64,000 nucleotides of DNA from positions 620,001-684,000 of the forward strand of contig JAGTXO010000009.1 of the NCBI GenBank assembly GCA_019448385.1. Reading direction: 5' to 3'. Positions within the stretch are counted from its first letter, which is position 1; each line of letters starts with the position of its first letter. The notes below the pieces were generated by a model. It ran no database searches. It was not told the DNA's origin and saw nothing but the letters and a program-made list of their open reading frames with translations. The DNA is from Diacronema lutheri. Lineage: Eukaryota; Haptophyta; Pavlovophyceae; Pavlovales; Pavlovaceae. This document shows, piece after piece, positions 9,608 through 19,207 of this stretch. A program made the translations under genes and the position numbers.

Positions 9608-10883
9608 ATGGCGTCGTCCCGCGCGCTGCTGGCCCACGTGGCGATCGCGCTGTGCGCGATGGGCGAGGCGTCGCCGCGGCTGGCGCGCGGCGCGCAGCGC
9701 GCGCTCACGGCGCGGCCCATGCGCGCCGAGGCGCGCATGCAGACGCCGCCGTTTGTGCCTGGCGAGACGTGCACGGGCGAGCGCGTCGTTGTGGTCGGCG
9801 CGACCGGCTACATTGGCAAGGCGGTCGTGAAGGAGGCGGTGCGGCGCGGGTACGCGACGACGGCGGTGGTGCGAGACGCGACGCGTGGCGCGACCGAGCC
9901 GAAGTTTGCGGGCGCGCGCGTCGTCGAGGCGGACGTGACCGACCTGCCGTCGCTCGGCGCGCCGGGCGCGCCGTTTGCGCCCGGTGCGGTCGATGTCGTC
10001 GTCAGCTGCCTCGCGAGCCGCTCGGGCACGAAGAAGGACAGCTGGGCGATCGATTACCAGGCGACGCTCAACTGCGTCGAGGCCGCTAGGGTCGCGGGCG
10101 CGCGCCACTTTGTGCTCCTCTCTGCCTACTGCGTGCGCTCGGCCGAGCTGCGCCACCCGTACGCGCTGCAGTTCCAGTACGCCAAGAAGGCGCTCGAGGA
10201 GAAGCTCGTGGCGAGTGAGGGGTTGACACACTCGATCGTGCGCCCGACCGCCTTTTTCAAATCGGTGAGCGGCCAGCTTGAGATCGTCGACTCGGGCGCG
10301 CCATTCGTCTACTTCGACTTGGGCGACGGTAAGTGCGCGACGTGTAACCCGATCTCGGAGCCCGACCTCGCCGCCGCGCTGATCGACTGCGTCGCCGACC
10401 CGGCCCAACTCAACCGCGTGTGGAACCTCGGCGGGCCGGACGCTGGACTGTCCATGGTCGAGCAGGGCAAGTTGATTGCTCAGATCCTGGGCAAGGAGAA
10501 GCCCAAGCTGCTCGGCGTGCCGATCGGCCTGTTTGACGTGATCGTCAACGCGCTCCAGTGGGCGGCGACCACATTCTCGAGCGAAAAGCTCGAGGACGCC
10601 GCCGAGCTTGCACGCATCGGCCGATATTATGCGCTCGAGGACATGCTCACGACCGCGCCGAGCGAGCGGTACGGCAAGACGACGCTGCGCGAGCACTACG
10701 AGCGAATCGCACGCGAAGGGCAGGAGTACGCGCGCGCGCGCGCGCAAAGCCGCGCGGCGAGTGCGCACGCGCGCCCACGCTCGCGCCGCGCGGCTCGCGC
10801 CGCCGCCCTTTCGCAGGTACGACCCGTACACGACCGTCTTCGCGCGCTCCAAGCTGCGTCAGCAGGAGGAGGTTGCCAAGTGA
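9608..10883 (+). CDS. DVR: Divinyl chlorophyllide 8-vinyl-reductase (BciA type)
   Basis: Reduces the 8-vinyl group of divinyl (proto)chlorophyllide to ethyl with NADPH in chlorophyll synthesis in the plastid. Exons 9608-10725 and 10817-10883; the 91-bp intron (donor GTACGC) splits a Glu codon, giving 394 residues and the C-terminus YDPYTTVFARSKL. Motifs: the Rossmann glycine loop VVVVGATGYIGKAVVKE near residue 60, then FQYAKKALEEKL and HSIVRPTAFFKSVSGQLEIV, CNPISEPDLAAALIDC, and GRYYALEDML. All are characteristic of the atypical SDR family of plant and cyanobacterial DVR. The first 45 residues form an Ala/Arg-rich targeting region without an obvious strong signal peptide. LtrA-like gene follows 116 bp downstream on the same strand. 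Confidence 0.92.
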
Positions 10884-10998
10884 GCGTTTCATCTCGCTTC
10901 CATCAGCAGTCATGAGGAGAGGCCGGAGAGGGAGTCAATTGAAAACTGAGCGCCGCTTAAAAATTCTCCGTGCAGTCCTGCCATCTCAGGATTCCGGC

Positions 10999-12789
10999 AT
11001 GATCGTCCCATGGCGCAAGCATACACCCGCGCTCGTGCACGATGAGGAGCTCGCGCTCGCGCGCAAGATCGCGGAGGAGGCCAAAAGCGAGGAGGATCAC
11101 ACTCGCCGGCACCGCATTTACGCGCGCCCGTCGCGTCTGCACGCGTGGGGCGAGGTGCAGACGCCCCGGCACGCGCAGCCGCACGACATTTTGATGGACC
11201 TGATCATGGTGACGGCGTGCTTCCAGATCGGCCACTTTCTCGCGCACAATTTGGCCGACCTGGTCGGCGTCTTCGGCCTGTGCGCTTTCGGCGCGACCGC
11301 CATCACGGTGTACAGCGACCTGCTCGCCTACCGCTCCCGCTTTGAGAGCGCGTCGCTTTACCACACGATGATCGACTCGCTGCAGGCGCTCTTCTTCGCC
11401 GCAGCGGCACACAACATCGTAGCGGACCGCGACGTCTTTGAGAGCCGGCACTTGCACGGCTTCATTTTTTCAACCGTTGCCTCGCGCCTCGTCGCGGCCG
11501 CACGGCTCCTCGAGGTCGCGCTGCTCGCCGAAAGCGACGACAGGGGCAACGCGCGCGCAAGCGCGCGCGACATGCTCGCACGCACGCTCGTTGAGACGGT
11601 GCTCGTCGGGCTCACGCTGACCCGACCGACCGTCGGGGTTCTGTTCTATACGCTGCTCGGCACCGCCGCGCTGCAGTTCGCGTGGTCGGTCGGCCCAAGC
11701 GTCGTCGGCCGAAGCATCCCGGCCGAGAAGCGCGTGCCCGTGCACGTCGAGTTCACGATCGCGCGCACGGGCGAGCTGGTGATGCTCGCGCTGGGCGAGA
11801 CGGTGCTCTCACTCGTCCTGTCGATCTCGCACGAGGACGCGCTGCTCATGTCAAGCCACGCGCGCCACAACGAGAGCGACGAGGTGTGGGTCATGTACGA
11901 CGAGCCGCCGCGGCCGCACGCGCCACGGCGCCACGGCGGCGAGCCACCGCCGGCGCGGCGCCTGCTCGCGGCGCCGCCGGTGTGGAAGCAGCTTGCGCCG
12001 AGCCGCGCGCTCTCTTTCGTCAGTGCGTTTGTCCTCATCTCTGCCGTGGTGTATATGTACCACCACGTGAACCCGATGCACCGCCACCGGCACGCGACGC
12101 GCCGGTCGCTCACGCGCGGCATCGTGTGGAGTTACTCGCACTGGCTGCTCGTCATCGCGATCATCTCGCTCGCGACGGCGATCAAGGAGCTCTTCCGCCT
12201 TTCGAGCGAACGCGTGCCCGACGGCACTGCCGTCCTTCTCCTCCTCTCGCTCGGCGTCTGCCTGCTCGTGCTCAACGTGCAGCTCGCGCTCCACCCGGGC
12301 TGGGCGGCGTACGCGGGCGCCAAAGTCGGGCGCGTTCGGCGCGTCGGCCTCTTCGCCGTGCGCGCGCTGCTCTGCGTCGCCCTCGTCGCCCTCGCGCACC
12401 TCATCGTCGCGTCCAACGGCGCCGTCTGGCTGAGCGGCTTCGTGTGGCTCGTCACGGCCGGAGGCGTTGCGCTCGCGTCGGCTTTTTTGCTCGCGGCGGA
12501 AAAGTCGGGCGGCGAGTCGGACCGCGCGCTGTGGGCGCACGCGGACGCGCTCCTCGCCGGCAGGGCACCGCCCGTCGAAGAGCCGCGCCAGGTGAGTACC
12601 GAAGTCGACGGTAAGGCCCGGCGGCGCTCGCTCGCATATACGTTTGGCAACCCGAGCAGCCGCGACTCGCCGGGCATCGACGGGCACGCCGCCGCGAAGG
12701 GGTGCGTGCCGTGCGGACCCAAGCGGTCCAAGCCCGCGGCCGAGTGGGATGGCAGCCTCTCCGCGCAACAATGGCAGCGACTCGGCTGA
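10999..12789 (+). CDS. LtrA-like multipass membrane protein
   Basis: Predicted 596-residue membrane protein, no intron needed. A cytosolic N-terminus rich in charged residues (about 60) leads to HDILMDLIMVTACFQIGHFL, then about ten hydrophobic segments through residue 500. The block FTIARTGELVMLALGETVLSLVL fits the low-temperature-requirement A (LtrA) family, where an Arg and a Glu sit in a membrane helix near GE(T/S)V. The hydrophilic C-terminus of about 90 residues has no known domain. The family's biochemical role is unknown. Start could be the Met at 10912 (MRRGRRGSQ), but 10999 leaves more room after the DVR stop at 10883. It converges with the repeat-rich gene at 12862. Confidence 0.7.
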   Translation: MIVPWRKHTPALVHDEELALARKIAEEAKSEEDHTRRHRIYARPSRLHAWGEVQTPRHAQPHDILMDLIMVTACFQIGHFLAHNLADLVGVFGLCAFGATAITVYSDLLAYRSRFESASLYHTMIDSLQALFFAAAAHNIVADRDVFESRHLHGFIFSTVASRLVAAARLLEVALLAESDDRGNARASARDMLARTLVETVLVGLTLTRPTVGVLFYTLLGTAALQFAWSVGPSVVGRSIPAEKRVPVHVEFTIARTGELVMLALGETVLSLVLSISHEDALLMSSHARHNESDEVWVMYDEPPRPHAPRRHGGEPPPARRLLAAPPVWKQLAPSRALSFVSAFVLISAVVYMYHHVNPMHRHRHATRRSLTRGIVWSYSHWLLVIAIISLATAIKELFRLSSERVPDGTAVLLLLSLGVCLLVLNVQLALHPGWAAYAGAKVGRVRRVGLFAVRALLCVALVALAHLIVASNGAVWLSGFVWLVTAGGVALASAFLLAAEKSGGESDRALWAHADALLAGRAPPVEEPRQVSTEVDGKARRRSLAYTFGNPSSRDSPGIDGHAAAKGCVPCGPKRSKPAAEWDGSLSAQQWQRLG

Positions 12790-12861
12790 AGTGGGCACAT
12801 AGGCGCCCTAGGGCATTCGATCGACCGACATTGGACACACGCGCTCGACTGACCGCTGACT

Positions 12862-14201
12862 CTACAGGCCGTGAGCACGTCCAAGCCCGCTCACGAGCCT
12901 CGCGCTCAGCTCGCCGAGGCCCTTGCCCACGTTGCCGGCCGCGCCCTCCGCCCCGTGCACGATCGCCGCGACGCCGAGCCCCATGCCCGCATGCACCGCG
13001 CCGCCAACAAGCTGCTCGCCGAGCGAGAGCGCAAACGCGTCGGCCGTGCAAGCGAGCACGGTCGCACTGCCGCGCACGCCGGCCGCAGCCTCGCCGACGG
13101 GCGTGCCCGCGCTCGCCGCGAGCCCCCCCCCCCCCCTCCCTGCCTCCCCCCCCCCCCCCCCCCCCCCCCCCGCGTTCTATGTACTAACGACGCTTCCGAC
13201 GGGTCAACAGATGGGGTCAGGAAGTGCGGAGTCAGGAAGTGCGCAGCGAGGCGCCAGGCGGAGCAGGCCCAAAGGCCCACACGCGCCTAGCCACCGCGCG
13301 CCGCCGCCCGCGCGCCGCCGCACCGGTGGCCGCCGTCAACCACACCACCGGCCGACGCGCACGCGCACGCCGAGGCCCGAAGATCGTCGGCGACGACCGC
13401 CACCCCCGAGCCGCCGCCTGCCACGTCGCCAAGCCGCCCGCCGCCGCTGCAGAGCGCGACGCCCGCCGCCAACGAGCCGCCGCCCTCCCCGCCGCGTCGC
13501 AGCCCCCTGCCGCCGCCGCGAAGCGCACCGCCACCCGCCGCCAGCGTGGCAAGCGCCGCGATGCTGGCCGCGTGGCCGCGCACGCGCGCCCCGCCGCCCC
13601 CAAACCCACCGACCGGGGCGAAAAGTACGTTGTTCGCGGTGCCGGCGCAGTCGATGGGCAGGGGCGGCGGGGCGCGCGGAGCGCGGCCATCAGAGCGCGA
13701 GGGCGCAGCCGTCGCAAGCGAAGGTTTCGTCGTAGAGAAGACCACGCCACCGTCGCTCGTGCGGCCGTGCGCGCGCGCCCCGCCACCCCCAAACCCACCG
13801 ACCGGGGCGAAAAGTACGTTGTTTGCGGTGCCGGCGCAGTCGATGGGCAGGGGCGGCGAAGCGCCCGGAGCGCGGCCATCAGAGCGCGAGGGCGCAGCCG
13901 TCGCAAGCGAAGGTTTCGTCGTAGAGAAGGCCACGCCACCGTCGCTCGTGCGGCCGTGCGCGCGCGCCCCGCCACCCCCAAACCCACCGACCGGGGCGAA
14001 AAGTACGTTGCTCGCGGTGCCGGCGCAGTCGATGGGCAGGGGCGGCGGGGCGTGCGGAGCGCGGCCATCAGAGCGCGAGGGCGCAGCCTGGATGGCAAAG
14101 GCAGGCGTCGTCAAGGCAGCCGGCGTTCCGAAGCTGCCGGCCGGCACGGCCGCGCCGGCGCGCGCCGCGCCGACGGGGACCACGGCGCCTCGCAGCCGTT
14201 A
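12862..14201 (-). CDS. Gly/Ala-rich gene with 63-residue repeats, probably incomplete
   Basis: Two minus-strand coding-like stretches seem to belong together. The first (14201-13287) encodes about 2.7 copies of a 63-residue unit with the recurring phrase PIDCAGTANNVLFAPVGGF and then a Gly/Ala-rich part. The second (about 13120-12862) encodes an Ala/Gly helical tail, AAAGVRGSATVLACTADAF to LGELSARLVSGLG, ending at a stop. Between them lie a dispersed-repeat piece and a poly-C tract (poly-G on this strand), which could be an intron or an insertion. There is no convincing ATG; the 5' side abuts the repeat array and hAT insertion at 14206-14245, so the gene may have lost its start. I do not recognise the family. 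Confidence 0.35.
13123..13171. repeat. Poly-C tract
   Basis: Nearly pure C run, broken by CTCCCTGCCT, between the two halves of the Gly/Ala-rich gene. On the coding strand it is poly-G. Confidence 0.95.
13193..13290 (+). repeat. Dispersed repeat, copy E (weak)
   Basis: CTAACGACGCTT followed by ACGGGTCAACAG..GGGGTCAG, then CACACGCGCCTAGCCACC, recalls the start and end of the repeat at 8549-8900 with a shorter middle. An internal doublet GGAAGTGCG occurs here. Confidence 0.4.
13583..14090. repeat. 189-bp tandem repeat, about 2.7 copies
   Basis: The phrase GAAAAGTACGTTG occurs at 13620, 13809 and 13998, so the period is exactly 189 bp (63 codons). Copies differ at only a few positions. The repeat keeps the minus-strand frame open. 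Confidence 0.95.
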
Positions 14202-14205
14202 GCAT

Positions 14206-14244
14206 TATTGGACAAGCCGTTGCAGCCGGTGAATACAGACTCAC
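14206..14244 (+). repeat. Left remnant of a macrosatellite unit
   Basis: This short stretch, with GCAGCCGGTGAATACAGACTCA, matches the junctions between the 3.5-kb units at 22668-22703, 26264-26300 and 29769-29805. In those places the sequence continues directly into CGATTTCAATTCTC, which here is found only after the hAT element, at 19131. Confidence 0.85.
14237..14244 (+). repeat. hAT target-site duplication, left copy
   Basis: CAGACTCA directly precedes the left terminal inverted repeat and is repeated exactly at 19123-19130 after the right one. Eight bp is the expected length for hAT elements. Confidence 0.95.
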
Positions 14245-14436
14245 AGCGTTCTCCCTTCGCTGCGCTGGCGTCAGTGACGCGTCGCCTCGCAACGATGGCC
14301 GCGCGTGACGATGTGACGCGACGTTCGTCACCGTCGCGGCATCGCGTGACGGTGACGAGTGACGGTCGCGAAGATCGTCGCGACGATGAGCGCCGGCACA
14401 CTTCCAACAGCCATGTCGCCAGTAACCGCGAGCGCG

Positions 14437-14472
14437 CCGTAGGCGTCTTCCCGGGGAGACGCCTACGGCGAC
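14437..14472. repeat. Perfect hairpin inside the hAT element
   Basis: CGCCGTAGGCGTCT and AGACGCCTACGGCG face each other across a short TCCCGGGG loop. Weaker symmetry continues outwards (CCAGTAACCGCGAG on the left, CGCGGCGGCTACTGG on the right). Confidence 0.85.
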
Positions 14473-14481
14473 GCCCCCCCA

Positions 14482-14873
14482 CTCGCGGCGGCTACTGGCG
14501 TCGCCCACGACCACGTCTCGAAGCTGCGCCATGAAGCCGCTCTTAACCTGCTCGCCTCGCTCGCTCGCAATTGCGCTGGGACGTTCGCGCGGCGCCAGGA
14601 CGCGGAAATCTTTTGCTCCGTGCTCGCCGGCGTGCCGCCGGCCGGGCGCGCAGCTCTGCGGTCTCGGTGCGTGCTCACCGTCGATATTGTCGTCGTGCTC
14701 AATGGCATGGGCTTGGCGCCCCAGCTCGCGCAGACACCGTGCGAGCTTAAGTCGAACTCGTACTGCCCCACGCGCTACGGCCAGTCGGACACGCGTCGCT
14801 GTCAGGCCGCTGAGAGCGGCGGGCGGCGGCCGTCGGCGGCAAACGGCGGCGCGAGGGCGCCCAGCTCGACGGG
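14482..14873 (+). mobile_element. Retroelement C-terminal (endonuclease) fragment inside hAT
   Basis: Plus-strand translation closely follows the C-terminal part of the element at 32242-35600 (there on the minus strand): AHDHVSKLRHEAALNLLASL, then EIFCSVLAGVPPAGRAAL, VDIVVVLNG, CELKS and CPTRYGQ. DNA identity is high up to about 14873 and then stops abruptly, which marks an insertion or truncation junction. Only the restriction-like endonuclease domain is present; it is a dead fragment. Confidence 0.85.
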
Positions 14874-14875
14874 GT

Positions 14876-15960
14876 GCCCTACGAGCGTGCGCTGCAAGGT
14901 CGCCACCTGCCGCCAACCGCGCGCAACATTTGCGTCCGCGTCCAGCTCCGCCTTTGTGGGCACGTCGGCGGGCCGAGCGGCATTCGACTCGTCGGATGCA
15001 CCTTCTGGCCCGAGCGCACGCGCGTCATGGCCGCGCGCGAGCGCGACGACCGCGTGCGTGATCGCGCCGCGCAGCCGCTCCGCCGCCTTCGCGTGCTCGC
15101 CGCGCTCGACGAGACGGAGCGCAAGCGCAGCTTCGCCGCCACCGCCGCCGCCGCCGCCGGCCAGGCGTTCGTGCTGCTCGTCAACGGACGGAGCGTCGGC
15201 GGGGGCGTCGGGCGTCGCGGCCGCGCGCGCCACGTCGTCCGCCACGCACGGGCGCAGCGCCTCGCGCGCGGCGCACGCGGCGACGCTCGCGCTCACCGCG
15301 GCGCCGACCGGCGCGCCGTCCATGCCGGCATCGTCGCCAGCACCTACGAGCTGGCGCGCGTGTACCGCGAGCGCCTGCAAGCGTTGCGTGCGCTCCGCGG
15401 CGAAGAGGGAGAGCAGGAGCTGCGCGGATGAGCGCGCTGCGGCGCCGAGCCCGCGTGCGCCATCCGCGCCGGCCGAGCCGAGCGCGCGCAGCGTGGCAGA
15501 CGCGTCGCCGTCATTGGCCGCGCACGCGGCTGCGCGCAGCGCGGCGGCGGCGGGCAGCGCGGCGGCGGCTTCGGCGGCTGTCGAGATGGCCGGCGCGCCT
15601 GCGCCGTCCGCGCCGTCCGCCGCGAGCTCGGCGAGGGCTGCGAACCGCACGGCCGCGCCGTCGAGGTCGCCCGCGATAATCCGCGCGATCGCGCAGCGCG
15701 GCGCGCGGCGGCGGCGCGCTGGCCACGGAGGGGAAGCCTGCGTCGAGCGCTTGGGCGAGCGCGGCACGCGCGTCGGCGCACGTGCCAACGGGGGCGTCGG
15801 CGTCGAGCGCGCGCGCGGCGCGGCGCGCGACGTCGGCGGCGCGCGCAGCCGAGCGCGTCCGAGCGGCGCGCGGACTCTAAGCCGAGCGTCTCGGCACACG
15901 CCGTGCACACCTCGGCGATGCGCGCGAGCTCGGCGCGCATCGCCGACGCACCGTGCGCGC
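14876..15960 (-). CDS. Alanine-rich gene-like stretch within the hAT element
   Basis: The minus strand encodes a helical, Ala-rich product whose codon pattern looks like local genes: MRAELARIAEVCTACAETLG near 15940, CADARAALAQALDAGF near 15760, then a long frame from about 15690 to 14880 with IARIIAGDLDGAAVRFAALA, LLLSLFAAERTQRLQALAVH and ALRLVERGEHAKAAERLRGA. Frame changes between these pieces suggest two short introns or decay. It stops being conserved-looking exactly at the retroelement fragment junction (14874). It may be a captured host gene piece or a second element gene. No family recognised; a TPR-like helical repeat is possible. Confidence 0.3.
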
Positions 15961-16069
15961 CGGGCGCGTCGGCTTGACATGGAAGCCTGCGGCGTTGTGG
16001 ACGGCGCTTGCCGCTGGCGCAGCGACGGCGGTCGGATCGCGGTGCGGGGTAGGTGCGTGGGGGTGTCCA

Positions 16070-16125
16070 CCCCTACCGCGTCATGCCGCGTCCTTGCCGC
16101 TCCTGTCGTCCCGGCGTGCACAGGG
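16070..16125 (-). repeat. Dispersed repeat, copy C (inverted)
   Basis: The complement of GCATGCCGCGTCCTTGCCG ... CCGGCGTGCACAGGG matches the CTGTGCACGCCGG...GACGGCAAGG part of the copies at 8770-8830 and 32120-32170. It lies inside the hAT element between its transposase and its cargo. Confidence 0.6.
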
Positions 16126-16321
16126 TTAGCGCTCTGCCTGCGGACGTGCGCTGCGCGCTCTCTGCCGCTCACTACGTTCGTTGCCCCGCGGCCAAGTTCC
16201 CGCCCATCGCAGAAATGAAAGTGTCCTTAGCCACACTTACTTTAATGTGATTTGAGACGACGACGCATCCGACTGGACAGCGGGAACAGGAGCACGTGCG
16301 CAGAGCGAGGAGTCACCAAAT

Positions 16322-19003
16322 CTAACTTATGACGATGCTCTTTCCGACCTCGGGATAGGTGCTTCGCATGTAGCACATGAAGCGCTTGTTCATGCGTAGG
16401 ATGACAAGCCTTTCGAGCTCCTCGTGGCCAAGGAGCGAGTTGCCGTCCGTCAGCACGGTGTTGGCGCACGACAGCATGCGCTCGCAGAAGCTCTCAGCCA
16501 TGAGCGAGCCGACCTGGCCCCACGAGCGGCTCGCCATCAGCGGGATGTAGCCAAAGGTCGGATGCTTGTTGATCCTTGCCGCGGTAGAATCTGCCGAGCG
16601 GCAGGCCGACGAGATCGTCGACCACATTGGGGCGCTGCGGAATCTCGCAGCCGGGAAACTCGACGGCGAGGTTTATTTGCGTGCGCAGCCAGGCATCGGC
16701 CTGCGTCGTCACCCGCTCGCGCAGCGCGTGCTCGAGCGCGGCGTGGTTGGTCTGCTCGTCGGACAGCTGCGCCTGCGCGAGCGGCGTCCAACTACTCTCG
16801 AGCGCATGCGGCGCGCCGCGCGTTGGCGTGAGCGGCACGCTCGCGGCTGCTGGGAAGGCAGCAGCTGCTGGAAGGGGCGCAGCAGCGGCAGCGGCCGCTT
16901 CCGCGTTAAATCTGTCGACCTGCTTCTCGAACTTGATCATCTCATTGATGAGGAGCGCGCGCGCAGCTTTTCGCTCGCTGACGGAGAAATGACTGCAGCC
17001 CTTGGTGCGCACGTCCAGCACAGTGGCGAGCTGCTCGCGCGGCGTGATGGTGATCCGCGCGTCGGAGACTGGCTCCTCGATGTCCTTGCCGCAAAACCGG
17101 CGCTGAAATTCAACGAGTGCGCGCTTCAGGCACTCCCTGCCAAGCGGCGTCATGTCCGCGACGTCGCACATCTCGCGCGCGTGCTCAACCGAAGAACCGG
17201 CAGACACCTTGTCCCTCTTGATGATCGCATCTGCGCGACGGGCGACAAAAGCGCACGCCAGGTGGTCAAGCCAGCACGCAAACGCCCGGGGCGCAATCAG
17301 CGCGCGCGCACGCTGGTTGCTTTTCAGCGCTGCCTCGAGCTTGAGAAGCACGAGGGGGACGTACGGGCCCACAAACATCTTCTCCTTCTGCGCGAGCGTG
17401 GTCAGGTGCTTGGTCTGGTTGAGGACGGCCTCGAACTCGCGAGCAGTCTGCCACTGTACGTCAGTCAGCTGCGGGCACGTGTCCTTGACCTGGTCAAACT
17501 GGCTCATGTGCGTCGCGAGCGGGCGCTCCATCCGCACGACTGAGTTGAGGAGCATGAGGCGTGAGGCGACTCGCGTCGTGTTGAGGTCGACCGCCAGCTT
17601 GATTTCGGGCGCCTAAAGGGATAGTAAGGGGCAATTGGTCGCAAATCAATTCACGCCGCACACGTCGCGTCGCGCGCGCGGCCTTTGCTGGGAGCGCGCC
17701 GCACCTTCAGTACGCGCGCCATGTCGTGGAGGACCGAGAGGCGGCTGCTGTAGCTGAACCACACGGCGAGCTTGTGGATCCGGTTGATGAGCACCTGCCC
17801 CTCCTTAAAGGGATTGACGACTCTGCCCTTCTTGGAGCGCACGAGGTCGCCGATGGCCGGCTTGCCAACCTTGTCGCCGTCGTGCATCAGGCACACGTTG
17901 CTGTCGAGGACATCGAGCTCGTTGCCAACTCCTGCAGCTGCTCGGTCGGACGTGACGACGCCAATGAGCTCGCTGAGCTCGATTCCGGCGAGCGCCTCGA
18001 TGCGCGCCTGCAGCGTGTCCGCGACGGTCACGTTGGTGTTGTCCCTGTCGTGCCGGACGAACACGATCGCGACGACCATGTTGCTGTCGAAGTCGGGCGG
18101 GATGAACTGCAAGCCGGCCGCCTGATACTTGGCGTGGTTGGCGAGAGTGCCGCCGTCGTGGATGAGCTGCATGAACGGATTGCCCTTAGCCTCCTCGTGC
18201 ATCTTCTTAATGAGGAAGATGAGGTACGCTTCGAAGCACGCGAACTCAGCGTTCACGTAGTCGGTGAGCTGCTTGGACGTGAGCAAGGCAGGTTTGTGCT
18301 CGTCGGTACTGAACAGCGAGAGCATCGTCTTATACTCCTCGGCGTCGAATGTGCGCTTCGAGATGAGCTGCGGCGTGTATATGTAGAATCGCGCCTGCCC
18401 CGCGAGCTGCTTGCGCGCGCGGTCCGCCGCAAAGTGCGCGTCAAGCTTTCCCTGGGAGCGCTTGCCTAGCGCGGTGAGGCTGGAGACAGCCGCGCCGTCC
18501 GCACGTGCGCCCGCGCTCCCGAGCGCCTCCATGTCCGACGTGAGCCTCGCTCTCTTGGCGTCAAAGCGCGCTGCGCCCGCCGCGCCCCCGTCCGTCGTGG
18601 CCGAGTGGAACTCACGCAAGTGCTGACCGGCGGCCGAGGTGACGAGGCGATTGTTCTTCTTGTCAATCGAGCAACGCAAGATTGTGTTGCACCTCTTGTC
18701 GAGCCCGACGACCACGTTGCAAATGCAATTGCCCACTTTGTGCCACGACTTCGGCGCATCGTCGGCGAGCAGGTTGACGTCGTCCCAAACCTTGGATTTG
18801 ACGCCCGGCGGCGGCGCATGGACGTAGAGCGATGGGACGGGTACACCATTGCGCTCGGGCAGCGGCGCATCCGCCGCTGCCGCCGGCGCTGTCGCCGCCG
18901 CCGCCGTCGCCGCCGCCGCCGCTGCCGGCGCTGCGGCCCGCCCGATGAGGTGAGCGCGCATCGTCGCTTTCGTCGCGACTTCGTCGCGACCGTCGCGCTG
19001 CAA
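16322..19003 (-). CDS. hAT-type transposase with BED-like zinc finger
   Basis: Exon 1 (19003-17705, 433 residues) starts with an Ala-rich stretch and a zinc-finger-like block, CICNVVVGLDKRCNTILRC ... HLREFH, the BED pattern used for DNA binding. The catalytic core follows: LIHDGGTLANHAKY (first Asp) and VVTSDRAAAGVGNELDVL (second Asp) followed by CLMHDGDKVGKP. A 92-bp intron (17613-17704, donor GTGCGG, acceptor TTTAG) leads to exon 2 from 17612. The hAT C-terminal block is clear: ESFCERMLSCANTVLTDGNS and EELERLVILRMNKRFM. Near 16575 the reading frame shifts between GRFYRGKD and KHPTFGYIPLM, with no room for a normal intron, so this copy is probably inactive unless a sequence error is involved. 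Confidence 0.85.
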
Positions 19004-19122
19004 GTGACGAAATCGTCGTCGTCGCCACCGTCACTGTCTCACGCTGTGACGGGCAGTCGCGACCGTCACTGGACGCGAGCAGCGAAGATCGTCGCGAAGA
19101 TTTTAGTGACTGGAGAACGCTG

Positions 19123-19130
19123 CAGACTCA
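19123..19130 (+). repeat. hAT target-site duplication, right copy
   Basis: CAGACTCA, identical to 14237-14244, immediately after the right inverted repeat. Confidence 0.95.
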
Positions 19131-19207
19131 CGATTTCAATTCTCTCATTGAAAGTTGGTAGACTGACGAGATCGGACTCGGGCGCTCACACAGTCTCTGT
19201 GCCAGCC

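Larger units (their letters stand above)
14245..19122 (-). mobile_element. hAT-family DNA transposon, about 4.9 kb
   Basis: Complete ends: 11-bp inverted repeats CAGCGTTCTCC (14245-14255) and GGAGAACGCTG (19112-19122), flanked by perfect 8-bp duplications CAGACTCA. Subterminal zones on both sides (14260-14395 and 18955-19105) are dense in TCGTCGCGA and GTGACGG-like motifs, as expected for transposase binding sites of hAT elements. The transposase is on the minus strand at the right (19003-16322). The left 2 kb is unusual cargo: a hairpin at 14437-14472, a retroelement endonuclease fragment on the plus strand (14482-14873) and a minus-strand alanine-rich gene-like stretch (about 15960-14876). 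The transposase has one apparent frameshift, so autonomy is doubtful. Confidence 0.92.

Noticed and set aside
14482-14873. Host gene exon on the plus strand
   Set aside because: It matches the retroelement endonuclease region nearly residue by residue, so it is an element fragment.
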